This document shows, one piece after another, positions 19,174 through 27,879 of a DNA stretch of 64,000 bases (positions are counted from its first letter, which is position 1; every line of letters begins with the position of its first letter). The DNA lies in NCBI RefSeq assembly GCF_002954615.1, contig NZ_MSCJ01000001.1:806001-870000 (forward strand), given 5' to 3'. Both the position numbers and the translations under genes were made by a program. The notes below the pieces were generated by a model, which saw only the letters and a list, made by a program, of their open reading frames with translations, had not been told where the DNA came from and did no database searches. Source of the stretch: Photobacterium angustum. Lineage in GTDB: Bacteria > Pseudomonadota > Gammaproteobacteria > Enterobacterales > Vibrionaceae.

Positions 19174-20091
19174 ATGAATAAACAATTTATTACACTAGGT
19201 TTAGTGATTAGTTTTAGCTGTTTTAGTGGAAGTGTGTTGGCTGCAACTGTTTCATCGCTAACAACAGCTGAATGTCAGGCAATGTCAAAAGTTGGCGTGA
19301 TGTCGAGCTCGGCACCAGTACAGTGCCAACGTTTGAAAAAAGTGACATTTAAATATCGTGATTTTTCTAATCGTGTTCACACTAATGGTCAAATTATTGT
19401 AATGGATGCAACAGCGCCTTATGTGGGTAAAATTTTCGATGAATTATATCAACAAGGATTTCCAATTCATAAAGCGGTTCCGATTGAAAAATATCGTGGT
19501 GATGACACTACATCGATGACAGATAACAATACATCTGCTTTTAACTATCGCCCAGTAGAAGGGACGAGTAGTTTATCGCTTCACGCTTATGGTGCAGCGA
19601 TTGATTTAAATCCGGTGCAAAATCCATTTGTGACTTTTGCACGTGCAGGTCAGGCAAAATATAGCCCCGTAGAAGGGACAAAATATGCTAATCGTGAAAT
19701 TTATCGTTATGGTAAACCAGATAGAAAAGGGATGGCTGAAACAGTCGTAGATATTTTTGCACGTAATGGCTTTTTATATTGGGGTGGTTTTTGGAATTCG
19801 CCAATTGATTATCAGCATTTCCAATTATCTAAAGATATGGCAGTAATGATGTCGCAGATGACAGCACAGCAAGCAACACTGTTCTTTAAACGTTATGTTG
19901 AGTGGTATAACAGTTGTAGTCGTATGTACCCCAAAGCCTATAGCCAGTATAAGTTTAATGATTACACTAATTATCTGAAACATAAGCTGGGTGTGTCTTC
20001 GATAAGTAAAGCGTATCAGGCGAACCCAAGTAAGGTTATGGCGCAGATTGAGCAAGTCCCTTTGCGTTCAGAGATTTGTGTTAAACGTTAA
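19174..20091 (+). CDS. exported M15-family D-Ala-D-Ala carboxypeptidase-like protein
   Basis: A 305-residue exported protein. A signal peptide (LGLVISFSCFSGSVLAA, cleavage about residue 24) precedes a zinc peptidase domain of the M15 family (VanY / Ply500-like). Metal-site motifs are visible: SLHAYGAAIDLNP (His and Asp of HxxGxAxD) near 138-150 and IDYQHFQL (second His) near 212. Members cut peptide cross-links in peptidoglycan or, in some phage relatives, act as lysins. GAGAAGGG lies just before two consecutive ATG codons; I took the second for spacing. The last 11 bases overlap a small gene on the opposite strand. Confidence 0.85.
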   Translation: MNKQFITLGLVISFSCFSGSVLAATVSSLTTAECQAMSKVGVMSSSAPVQCQRLKKVTFKYRDFSNRVHTNGQIIVMDATAPYVGKIFDELYQQGFPIHKAVPIEKYRGDDTTSMTDNNTSAFNYRPVEGTSSLSLHAYGAAIDLNPVQNPFVTFARAGQAKYSPVEGTKYANREIYRYGKPDRKGMAETVVDIFARNGFLYWGGFWNSPIDYQHFQLSKDMAVMMSQMTAQQATLFFKRYVEWYNSCSRMYPKAYSQYKFNDYTNYLKHKLGVSSISKAYQANPSKVMAQIEQVPLRSEICVKR

Positions 20092-20299
20092 TATTAATCG
20101 TACAGCCTTTAGTTGGCGCTTTAGGCTGTATTTCTCCACGATTATCGTAACCACTGAAAGTCATAATGGTAGAGATTTTTTTCTCTGAGTTTTCTTGGTT
20201 AACCCGAGGTTGGGTCGCCGGTATTTCGGCTTGCGCATAACGCATTTTTTTTGCGTTATTATTTACTAAATATACGGGAGCGATAGTAAACGTTGACAT
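20081..20299 (-). CDS. small hypothetical protein, 72 residues
   Basis: A 72-codon frame with an excellent ribosome site, GGAGG six bases before the ATG, which is the main reason to accept it. The protein has no membrane segment or recognised domain; it is rich in Asn, Lys and Thr and contains TFSGYDNRGE, a word that looks conserved in style. The 3' end overlaps the end of the convergent M15 peptidase gene by 11 bases. Codon use looks like its neighbours. Function unknown. It could be spurious, but the strong ribosome site argues against that. Confidence 0.6.
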   Translation of the reverse strand: MSTFTIAPVYLVNNNAKKMRYAQAEIPATQPRVNQENSEKKISTIMTFSGYDNRGEIQPKAPTKGCTININV

Positions 20300-20533
20300 A
20301 TGGCCTCCACAACTTAGTTTTATTTAAGATGTGCAAGGTTAATAGGTGGTTAGATGTCATTCAACGTAGTGGCTGTTAGGATATGGTCATTTGTTGGTCA
20401 GAGGAATGTTAGCTTCTTGTTCTTTAAGTAAATTAGTTTAACTTTGTGAAGGTCATTAAAGCTTGAAGAAGTAAACGGCAGCTAAGAGTTACCGTTTTAT
20501 GACAGAACTTTTTATGACAGAGCTTTAACAATG
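20300..20533. other. intergenic region downstream of ynjE
   Basis: A 234-base gap holding the upstream region of the 72-residue gene. Visible are an imperfect inverted repeat AAACGG/CCGTTT (20473-20497), and a short direct repeat of TTTATGACAGA-CTTT at about 20495-20525. Neither gives a clear terminator. Confidence 0.35.
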
Positions 20534-21850
20534 TTATTTAGGCACGCCTTCAGCGATAGGATTGTTTTTATCTGCGCTCCATTGATACCACCCGCCATCA
20601 AAGACACTGATATCTTTCCATCCCATAACATAAGCATAGAAAAATGCCTCAGATGCTCGCCAACCAGTACCACAGAAAAAGGCGACTTGTTGGTTTGGCT
20701 TAATATTCCACTTCGCCCATTGTTTCGCGATGAGGTAACCACTTTTCATTGTGCCATCAGGGTTATTAAAATCTTGCATATGGTAAGAGTCACTACCAGC
20801 GTGTCCCCATTTTGCCCCTTCGATACGACCTTTAGGCTTGATGTAATCATAGCCACTGGTTTTTCCAATGTACTCTTGCCAAGTACGAATACTCACGAGT
20901 GAATGGGTACTTTGGGATTCTTGTAGTATTGTTTTTGCTTGCTGGAGATCCGTCAGGTACTGAGGGTTTACTGGAATCGTTTTACCAAAACTCACATCGT
21001 CGTGGTTTTCATTAATGAAAGCTTGGGTAGGGTAATGCGCGTTTTCCCACGCATTCCAGCCACCATTGAGTAGACGTACATCTTCAACGCCAGCATACAT
21101 TAGAAAGTTAGCAAAGCGTGCTGCTGACATATTGTTACGAGCATAAACAATAACAGTGGTGTTATAACGAATACCTAAATCAGTAATGACTTTTTTAAGA
21201 TCATTATCACTGACTTTATTCCACCAAGGCTTGCTTTCAATATCATTAGTATTGACGTATAGCGAGCTGGGGATATGTGAAAGCAAATAAGTGGACGGTG
21301 GACCCCATTCAACTTCAACAATTTTATAACCGTGTTGTGGTGCATATAATGGTTGCTGGTGATTGATTAGCTGATCTAACCATTGTGCAGATACTAAATG
21401 TTTAAAGTTTTTAAGTGTTTTAAGTTTGCCTACATAGTCAGTAACGGGCTGATTAATTGTAGATATAGTGCTAAAACCTTGTTGCTTGAGTGCTTCACTC
21501 ATTGCCGTCGTTGAGGTTTTATCACCATACAGTACGGTTGGTACTTTCGGAGATAGCTGACGATTTTTAAGTAAGCTTGATAGTTGGGGCGGCGTTAAAA
21601 GAGTGAGCCATTGACTATCAATATTGACGGCATGAGGGATATGACCACCTCGGGTAGCATCTCCCTTTGGCCAACCGTTGAAGTAATTGCTGTCTCGACA
21701 ATCAATAATTTGTATTGCTTGTTTCGTCTGTTGAACCTGAGCAAGTTGCTCAAAGGTTTGAATAGGAGGTGTGACAGTTTTTGCTGCCGCTAAACATGGC
21801 ATGCTAATCACAAAAAGGCATGTAATAAAAAGTTGAATTAAAGAACGCAT
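20534..21850 (-). CDS. ynjE: YnjE-type exported three-domain rhodanese
   Basis: A 438-residue exported sulfurtransferase (E. coli YnjE 435). A signal peptide ends near AAA at ~24. Three rhodanese domains can be traced: ~35-145 (IIDCRDSNYFNGWPKG), ~155-285 (IVYARNNMSAARF) and ~300-430. Only the third has the catalytic loop CGTGWRAS, at about 390; the first two have no Cys in the equivalent loop, exactly as in YnjE. It transfers sulfane sulfur from thiosulfate or a persulfide to an acceptor in the periplasm; the physiological acceptor is not known. The ATG has no strong ribosome site. It stands alone. Confidence 0.9.
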   Translation of the reverse strand: MRSLIQLFITCLFVISMPCLAAAKTVTPPIQTFEQLAQVQQTKQAIQIIDCRDSNYFNGWPKGDATRGGHIPHAVNIDSQWLTLLTPPQLSSLLKNRQLSPKVPTVLYGDKTSTTAMSEALKQQGFSTISTINQPVTDYVGKLKTLKNFKHLVSAQWLDQLINHQQPLYAPQHGYKIVEVEWGPPSTYLLSHIPSSLYVNTNDIESKPWWNKVSDNDLKKVITDLGIRYNTTVIVYARNNMSAARFANFLMYAGVEDVRLLNGGWNAWENAHYPTQAFINENHDDVSFGKTIPVNPQYLTDLQQAKTILQESQSTHSLVSIRTWQEYIGKTSGYDYIKPKGRIEGAKWGHAGSDSYHMQDFNNPDGTMKSGYLIAKQWAKWNIKPNQQVAFFCGTGWRASEAFFYAYVMGWKDISVFDGGWYQWSADKNNPIAEGVPK

Positions 21851-22193
21851 ATAGAACCTGTTTGATCTGCCATCAAGGCAAACGAGGCAACATTCTAACG
21901 AAAATTATTTGTAATACAATTGATGGTGATTAATTAAATGATGAATTATTGCTATAACAAATAGATGCTGTTGGTAGAACAAAGTAAGTGAAAGTGAAGA
22001 TAAAGAGAATACATATCTCTCTATTTTAATAAAAGTCGTATAAATGGATTGTTTGGCTAGACGATAAACCGTTCCTGTCATAATTACTTGTTCAGTAACG
22101 TATAGGGTGTGGGAACTAATTAATAAAACGCTGGTCGAATTATTCCAGTAACTGTTTATATGATAACGGTAAGTGAAAAATAAAGGAATGAAG
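21851..22193. other. ynjE / LprI-META divergent intergenic region
   Basis: About 340 AT-rich bases between divergent genes. No operator-like palindrome or RNA gene stands out; an overlapping minus-strand reading frame here has low-complexity residues and no ribosome site. Confidence 0.35.
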
Positions 22194-23405
22194 ATGAGAT
22201 GTTTGGTGCTCTTATTTGTAGGAGCTATCGCGACATTCAGTACAACGCTGATGGCTGCAAATAATGATGGCTCATACTGCCATTCCGTAACCTCCAATAT
22301 TGATAAGTTGATTTGTAAAAACCCTAAACTAGTACTGTTACACAAGCAGATGTCAGAGATGTATCAGCAGGTGTTAACTCAGTCGTTGGTAAGCGAAGCT
22401 TCTGTGATAAAAGAAACACAGAAAAACTGGTTAGAATCAAGGACAGGTTGCTTAAATCAACCTGATGTTCAACGTTGCTTAGTGTTAACTTATGACTCTC
22501 GCTTAGATAATCTTACTGCTATTAATGACACCATACTGGCACCACTCGCAACCTACAGTTTTCATGATTTAAAAGAAGCCCGCTACAGTGGTATAGAAGA
22601 TATAGGCACGCCGATTAAATTACAGCATGGTTTATGGGCAGGTGAACCGTATCAACCTGGTGGCTCAGTCATGCCACAAGTCATACTTCTGGATGATATC
22701 AAAGCTGTGGGCTCACTGACGGACAGTAATAAAAAAATGGCCGTGGTTTTATTAAATTATTCACCAGGCGGAACAGGGCAATATTTGTATATAGCTGTTG
22801 TTGATAAAGAAAGTGGTCATTTAAAAAATATTGCGACGCAATTTGTCGGCGATCGTTTTCGAGTTAAAGATCTTAAAATAGTGAATCAGAAAATTATTCT
22901 AGATGTTATTCAGCCGAGTAAAAAAGATTCAGCTTGTTGTCCTGGTGATGTAGTTCAGCATGTTTGGCATTTAGATAGTAATAATCAATTAATTGAAGAG
23001 CCAAATACACGAAAAATTGTTCGTTTAACGCCAGATATTTTATCTAATACTGAATGGAGACTAGAAAGCTGGCGCTATGGCGATCCGGTAAGTGCCGAGA
23101 ACGATATTCGATTGCGTTATATTAATGGACATTTTACTGGTTCAGTCGCCTGTAATAATTATACGGTTACCGTAAAGTCAGAGCCGCGTCCGGGCTTTAT
23201 TAATGTATTAAAACAGCATACTTCAGTGACTGAAAAACAGTGCAATAACCCTTTAGCCGCAGAGCAACAACAACGATATTTAGAGCAGTTAGGTGGGGTG
23301 AGTCAATTTACTTATTTCGCCGGTAAATTAGCGCTTTCATATCAAGTCAACGGTCAGTTAGGGGTCATGATATTTTCCCGAGAACCAGACTCGTATGATC
23401 AATAA
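22194..23405 (+). CDS. exported LprI-like / META-domain fusion protein
   Basis: A 403-residue exported protein joining two envelope-stress-type domains. After a signal peptide (CLVLLFVGAIATFSTTLMAA) residues ~28-110 form an LprI/DUF1311 domain: paired Cys, IDKLICKNPKL, and QKNWLESRTGC, as in lysozyme-inhibitor-like proteins. A middle region (~125-285) is unassigned and has ACCPGDVVQHVW. Residues ~290-400 resemble the META/HslJ domain: LSNTEWRLESW and GSVACNNYTV. I chose the ATG at 22194, for spacing from AAAGGA and a cleaner signal peptide, over one at 22173. A protective role against lysozyme or envelope damage is inference. Confidence 0.78.
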   Translation: MRCLVLLFVGAIATFSTTLMAANNDGSYCHSVTSNIDKLICKNPKLVLLHKQMSEMYQQVLTQSLVSEASVIKETQKNWLESRTGCLNQPDVQRCLVLTYDSRLDNLTAINDTILAPLATYSFHDLKEARYSGIEDIGTPIKLQHGLWAGEPYQPGGSVMPQVILLDDIKAVGSLTDSNKKMAVVLLNYSPGGTGQYLYIAVVDKESGHLKNIATQFVGDRFRVKDLKIVNQKIILDVIQPSKKDSACCPGDVVQHVWHLDSNNQLIEEPNTRKIVRLTPDILSNTEWRLESWRYGDPVSAENDIRLRYINGHFTGSVACNNYTVTVKSEPRPGFINVLKQHTSVTEKQCNNPLAAEQQQRYLEQLGGVSQFTYFAGKLALSYQVNGQLGVMIFSREPDSYDQ

Positions 23406-23421
23406 TATTTTGTAACGCATA

Positions 23422-23457
23422 AATAAGAAGTATCAATAGACATTGATACTTCTTATT
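23422..23457. terminator. bidirectional terminator between the LprI-META and NUDIX genes
   Basis: AATAAGAAGTATCAAT pairs perfectly with ATTGATACTTCTTATT around a four-base loop; T-rich in the plus direction. It lies between convergent genes. Confidence 0.85.
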
Positions 23458-23464
23458 TTATAAC

Positions 23465-23995
23465 TTATTGATTATTTAACCATAACTCAACAGCGCGTTG
23501 CGTTGAGGGAAAAGCAAAGTTCTCTAGTTTGATATCTTGTTTTTTTACCCACAGAATTTCAGCAACATCATCCTGTGCGGTTAATATCGGTTTATCTAAT
23601 AATTGATGACTAAAAAAACTATCACAGGTTTTATATTCAATATTTTTGTAGCAATACGTGTTACTGAATGAGCCTTGGTATGTAAAATCAGTCAGCGTTA
23701 AGTTGAGTTCTTCCTGTATTTCTCGTATTACTGCTTGCTCTAATGATTCATTATGATCAACAAATCCGCCTGGCAAATCCCATAATCCTAATCCTGGGTT
23801 TCTACCTCTTATTGCTACTAGCAACTCATCTTCATATGACAGTGCAACCATAACAGCCGCCGCTGGGTTGTGAAAATATGTAAAATCACAGGCGTTACAA
23901 GTAAATTGCTTATCGGTTAAACGGGCTAGGCTTGATTTTCCACATTGTGGACAAAAACGGGCTTTATCTATACTCATCATCTTTCTACTGACCAT
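23465..23995 (-). CDS. NUDIX hydrolase with N-terminal zinc ribbon
   Basis: A 176-residue hydrolase. Residues ~13-38 are a four-Cys zinc ribbon (FCPQCGKSS and FTCNACDFTY), then comes the NUDIX fold with the box GGFVDHNESLEQAVIREIQE near 75-97, matching GX5EX7REUXEE. Such proteins cleave nucleoside diphosphates linked to another moiety, for example ADP-ribose or NADH; the actual substrate is not visible. Its first ATG overlaps the end of mobB by 11 bases, so the two are translated as one unit; an ATG pair five to eight bases after the mobB stop is an alternative start. A strong terminator follows. Confidence 0.88.
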   Translation of the reverse strand: MVSRKMMSIDKARFCPQCGKSSLARLTDKQFTCNACDFTYFHNPAAAVMVALSYEDELLVAIRGRNPGLGLWDLPGGFVDHNESLEQAVIREIQEELNLTLTDFTYQGSFSNTYCYKNIEYKTCDSFFSHQLLDKPILTAQDDVAEILWVKKQDIKLENFAFPSTQRAVELWLNNQ

Positions 23996-24521
23996 TCTCT
24001 ACTAACCAAGTAAGAATAAATTGTGCAATAGACTCAGGATCATTGATATCTAACCGGGGTAGCGGACACAGTTGAGTGTCTGCGTCAGTAGCAAATGCGA
24101 TAATATAAGGATCGTTAGGATACAATAAGGGTTTATTGTAAGACGGACGATGAATTTCTATTTTAGGAAAAGCCTGCTCTCTAAATCCCTCTATTAACAC
24201 AAGATCGAGTTTGCTGTGATCGAGTTGTTCTAAACAGTCATTGAGCTCAGGGTCTTTACGCTCATCTTCTGGATATTCAAAATAAAGCATGTGGCGTGAT
24301 TTTGTTGCTAGTAAGGTTTGCCCGCAACCCGCATGACGTAATCGATAAGAGTCCTTGCCAGGTACATCGGGTTCAATGTCATGATGACTATGTTTTATTA
24401 AACCTAATCGAATACCACGTTGTTTGAGTAACGGGATTACCTTTTCTAATAACGTTGTTTTTCCTGAGCCACTAAAGCCCGCAAAACCAATCAGAGGAGT
24501 GGGAGAAGTAATCATGGTCAT
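23985..24521 (-). CDS. mobB: molybdopterin-guanine dinucleotide biosynthesis protein B
   Basis: A 178-residue GTP-binding adaptor that assists MobA in attaching GMP to molybdopterin, forming the cofactor of DMSO/TMAO-type reductases. The P-loop GFSGSGKTTLLEKVI is at about 14-28, and MobB words GLIKHSHHD, DVPGKDSYRLRHAG and LVLIEGFR follow. The length is normal (E. coli 175). It overlaps the NUDIX gene by 11 bases. The function fits the TMAO sensing genes seen elsewhere in the window, because TMAO reductase needs this cofactor. mobA is not in the window. Confidence 0.94.
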   Translation of the reverse strand: MTMITSPTPLIGFAGFSGSGKTTLLEKVIPLLKQRGIRLGLIKHSHHDIEPDVPGKDSYRLRHAGCGQTLLATKSRHMLYFEYPEDERKDPELNDCLEQLDHSKLDLVLIEGFREQAFPKIEIHRPSYNKPLLYPNDPYIIAFATDADTQLCPLPRLDINDPESIAQFILTWLVENGQ

Positions 24522-24801
24522 TTTTAGGTAAGAATACAGTGCTAGTGATTATATCTTTAAATCATGCGCAAATGCAGCGATACGCGGTATTTGATTAATG
24601 AAGTATTAAGGTAAGTTTCTTATTACTTATATATGGAGTGTCTTAAAAGTAATCTTTATCGGTGAAAGTTTTGTTGTGTTAAGAGTGACAGTCTAAAGTT
24701 AAAAAGTAATGAGTAACTGATTAAATATTTTGTTGAGTCGTTGTTGTCATGGCAGGGAAGTTGATGATTAACAGCATAGGTATAAAGACAGGGAGTGTGT
24801 A

Positions 24802-25293
24802 ATGTGGGCAATACTTGATTTTGAGGCTTCAGGTTTATCTGAACATTCTTATCCGATTGAGGTTGGGTATTCTTTACCAGATGGAACAAACAACAGCATG
24901 TTAATTAATCCGTTATCTGCATCTGATAACTGGTCTCACTGGGATAAAGATGTTCAACACAACATCCATAAGATATCTCGGTCAATGATTGAAGAGACAG
25001 GTATGCAAGTAATGGATGTTTGCCAACATTTAAATACAACGTTAGGTCAATATGAATTGGTTTTATGTGACAGTGAATGGGATCTATTCTGGCTTGGACG
25101 TTTGTACCATGCTGCACATATGCGACCATCTTTTGTGCTTACAGAGGTAAGCCACTGGTTAAAACATCAAAAGGGACTTGGTCAGGTACATTTTAAATTG
25201 GCTTTAGATAATTTAGGGTCAATGAGGCATCAAGCTGGATATGATGCAAAACAAATTCGGTTAGCAATAGATACGTTGGTTAAGTCATCTTAA
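24802..25293 (+). CDS. DEDDh-type 3'-5' exonuclease-like protein
   Basis: A 163-residue protein with the RNase T / DnaQ exonuclease fold. Motif I is ILDFEASG (Asp6, Glu8), a central Asp lies in VLCDSEWDLFWL, and the last motif has MRHQAGYDA (His and Asp). The set agrees with DEDDh nucleases, which trim 3' ends of RNA or DNA with two metal ions. It is shorter than DnaQ epsilon. Substrate unknown. The region before it (24522-24801) carries no other feature I can support. The next gene follows after about 100 bases and also resembles a nuclease/phosphodiesterase. Confidence 0.8.
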   Translation: MWAILDFEASGLSEHSYPIEVGYSLPDGTNNSMLINPLSASDNWSHWDKDVQHNIHKISRSMIEETGMQVMDVCQHLNTTLGQYELVLCDSEWDLFWLGRLYHAAHMRPSFVLTEVSHWLKHQKGLGQVHFKLALDNLGSMRHQAGYDAKQIRLAIDTLVKSS

Positions 25294-25396
25294 TTAATGT
25301 TTTATATTTAGAAAAATTAAGTTACGTGGTTTGTATTTGTAAACATGGGTGTGATGTTTACAATGCCGTTTTCAATTATTGATAACGAGATAACGT

Positions 25397-26536
25397 GTGG
25401 CAGAGTTTTTACCAACCGTTTTAGAAAAAAAACAATCTTTACGTGTAGCCATGTTTAATGTCGCGATGTCTGAGTCAGAACAAGGGCGTATTTTGCAGCA
25501 GACATCGAGTTTGACTAATAAAAGATTTCAGCGACTCGCAGCTATTATTCAACATGCTAATGCTGATGTCTTATTACTGTGTGAATTTGATCACCCTGGT
25601 AATGGGGGGGATGACGGCAGCCTTGATAATTTCTGTCAGCATTATTTATCTCATTCTCAATATCAACAATCGGTGATCGATTACCCTTATCGTTATTGTC
25701 CGTCATCCAATACTGGCCTATTAACCGAAATAGATCTAAATGGCGATGGTGTCTGCACGTTACCAGAAGATGCCCAAGGTTACGGTGAATTTCATGGTCA
25801 TTTTGGCTTTGTTATTTTATCTAAATACCCACTGCAGCAAGAGAATATTCGAACATGGCAGCATTTCCTTTGGAAGGATATGCCGAATAACTTGATGCCT
25901 GTCGATTATTATTCAAAAGAAGCTCAGCATATATTACGTTTATCTTCTAAAAATCATGTTGTTGTGCCTATTGTCGTTGAAGATAAAGAAATTAATTTAC
26001 TGTGCTGTCATCCAACCCCTCCAGTGTTTGACGGTAACGAACGTCGAAATGCAAAACGTAATCATGATGAAATCCAGTTATTAATCGACATCATTAATGA
26101 TGAATCCTATTTAGTTGATGATAATGATCAAGTTGGTGGATTAAAACCTGATGATGCCTTTATTGTAATGGGGGATTTAAATGCTGATATAGATGATGGC
26201 GACGGATTGAAAGGTGCGATTAAACACCTACTGAAACTCGATAAAATAAATACAAGGGTTAGTAGTGGTAAGCAGACGCCTAAAAGTGAAGGTGCAAGAC
26301 ATTATTATCCTTGGCAAAAGCGTAGTGGACGTAAAAATGAGTGGACACATTTAGCAGGATTACGGTTAGATTACGTGTTGCCGTCAAGAAATTTAGATGT
26401 GATAAAAACAGGAGTTTTTTGGCCGGATAAACATGATTCATTACGTGAACTTATTTTAGATTGTAAAGGTAGAGAAAAGCCTTCTGCAGGATCAGATCAT
26501 CGAATGGTGTGGGTTGATATTAATATTGCGGACTAA
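25397..26536 (+). CDS. endonuclease/exonuclease/phosphatase (EEP) family protein
   Basis: A 379-residue hydrolase with the EEP fold: FNVAM at the N-terminus, VLLLCEFDHPGNGG (catalytic Glu), a central ICC-like LLCCHPTPP, VMGDLNADIDDG (Asp-x-Asn) and the last motif AGSDHRMVW (Asp-His). Related proteins are often exported phosphodiesterases or alkaline-phosphatase-cluster genes, but no signal peptide is evident here, so location is uncertain. There is a calcium-loop-like DLNGDGVCT insertion near residue 115. The frame starts at a GTG with no strong ribosome site. Confidence 0.82.
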   Translation: MAEFLPTVLEKKQSLRVAMFNVAMSESEQGRILQQTSSLTNKRFQRLAAIIQHANADVLLLCEFDHPGNGGDDGSLDNFCQHYLSHSQYQQSVIDYPYRYCPSSNTGLLTEIDLNGDGVCTLPEDAQGYGEFHGHFGFVILSKYPLQQENIRTWQHFLWKDMPNNLMPVDYYSKEAQHILRLSSKNHVVVPIVVEDKEINLLCCHPTPPVFDGNERRNAKRNHDEIQLLIDIINDESYLVDDNDQVGGLKPDDAFIVMGDLNADIDDGDGLKGAIKHLLKLDKINTRVSSGKQTPKSEGARHYYPWQKRSGRKNEWTHLAGLRLDYVLPSRNLDVIKTGVFWPDKHDSLRELILDCKGREKPSAGSDHRMVWVDINIAD

Positions 26537-26657
26537 ATGACGATGTGATCACGTTGGCATATTTATATTATAACAATTACTCATAGGTAAAAGTTAACAG
26601 AGATAGTAATACCTAATGTTACTCTTCATGCTCGTTATTTTTCGGGGAGTAGTCATT

Positions 26658-27737
26658 ATGCGTTTGGTACTTAGCCGCTATTGGTTTTTCTGTCTTTTAT
26701 TTTGTTGGTCTGTTGCGGCAAATAGTTTACAGCTTAATCCGACATATCAACAAAGCGCTAATCAGATCCGCCAAACCTTTGAGCCTCAGTTATATACATT
26801 TCCTGCTTATACTGCGGGGCATTATGGCTTACGTATGTATCGACAGTCATTAGATCCTAAATACGCAGCAGCGATATGGATGGATATGGCGCGTGTAGTG
26901 AGTAACTTAAATCGTTATTCGACAGAAGTTGTGACACCTGAACAAGTACAGCAATACAGTTTAACGCGATTAGAGAATTATAAAACATCACCTAAAGAGC
27001 GTAGCCAACGTCGATATAAAGCGACTAAAACGATGCCTGAATATATATATTTAGGCGTTGGGTTGCTTGGTTCAATGGCGCGTGCCGATGAATATGGTCT
27101 AAAACATCAAAATGATACGCAACTAAGACAGGTTCTTCGCCGTTATGATTTTAAAAAATATGTTACTGATCCGGAAATGATCCAAGCATGGGCAGCACAA
27201 CTTGCAAATCAAGTCTATTGGTTAAGACAACTAGGTGAACAAGATGTGGTGAATGATTTTATTATCGCTTTTCGTGAAACTTACCCTGATAGTCATGACA
27301 GTCAATTATCTTCTCAGCAATACAGTAATAAAATTTATGGGTTAACGCATATTATTTTTGCAGCATCGAAATATTATCAATTACCGATCCATGAAAAAGA
27401 TTACCAATGGATTTTTGATTACTATCGTAAAAATATAGATAAGATTATTGCTGAAACAAAAGAGGATGTTATTGCAGAAGTTGGGATTAATTTTTTATTG
27501 GCTGGGTTAGATACAGATCCGGTAGTAGATAAAACCCGCAATGTTATTCAGAAAGCAATAAATACCCAGTATGGAATGATCCCATCAGTAACGGGTGATA
27601 TAGATTTAGTTTCAGGTGAGCACCGAAATGTACTTGCGATAATGTTATTAGATTGGAAAGGAACGCATTTAGCGCCGACGATAAGCCTGCATCCTCAAAT
27701 CTTCAAAAGTATACCGTATGGATTGATGGCGAAATAG
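26658..27737 (+). CDS. exported protein of unknown function (possibly DUF3541)
   Basis: A 359-residue protein with a signal peptide (RYWFFCLLFCWSVAANS). The mature part is helical and hydrophilic; it has no motif that I can tie to an enzyme, although the general pattern reminds me of the Vibrio DUF3541 family. GGGGAG eight bases before the ATG at 26658 decides the start against an ATG 14 codons upstream. The last ~70 residues mention GEHRNVLAIMLLDWKG. It stands alone between the EEP hydrolase and the convergent AMMECR1 gene. Confidence 0.65.
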   Translation: MRLVLSRYWFFCLLFCWSVAANSLQLNPTYQQSANQIRQTFEPQLYTFPAYTAGHYGLRMYRQSLDPKYAAAIWMDMARVVSNLNRYSTEVVTPEQVQQYSLTRLENYKTSPKERSQRRYKATKTMPEYIYLGVGLLGSMARADEYGLKHQNDTQLRQVLRRYDFKKYVTDPEMIQAWAAQLANQVYWLRQLGEQDVVNDFIIAFRETYPDSHDSQLSSQQYSNKIYGLTHIIFAASKYYQLPIHEKDYQWIFDYYRKNIDKIIAETKEDVIAEVGINFLLAGLDTDPVVDKTRNVIQKAINTQYGMIPSVTGDIDLVSGEHRNVLAIMLLDWKGTHLAPTISLHPQIFKSIPYGLMAK

Positions 27738-27842
27738 TACAATAGAAAAAGGTGAAAGGTATATTTACTCATAATGGGATTGATTGATAATTAAACAATA
27801 TGAATCAAATGTTATGACAAAAGTGCCGGAAAGGTTTGAATG

Positions 27843-27872
27843 AGCAAGCAACAGTATTGACTGTTGCTTGCT
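27843..27872. terminator. strong hairpin between convergent genes, probable terminator
   Basis: AGCAAGCAACAG pairs perfectly with CTGTTGCTTGCT around a six-base loop. The T-tract is short on both strands, so termination is likely but not certain. Confidence 0.6.
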
Positions 27873-27879
27873 TTGACGG

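Noticed and set aside
20531..20902. 123-codon plus-strand frame opposite the end of ynjE
   Set aside because: It covers the catalytic region of ynjE in antisense, with no ribosome site.
21905..22345. 146-codon minus-strand frame between ynjE and the LprI-META gene
   Set aside because: It overlaps the start of a well-supported gene, has no ribosome site, and its residues are AT-driven (Ile, Ser, Tyr, His runs).
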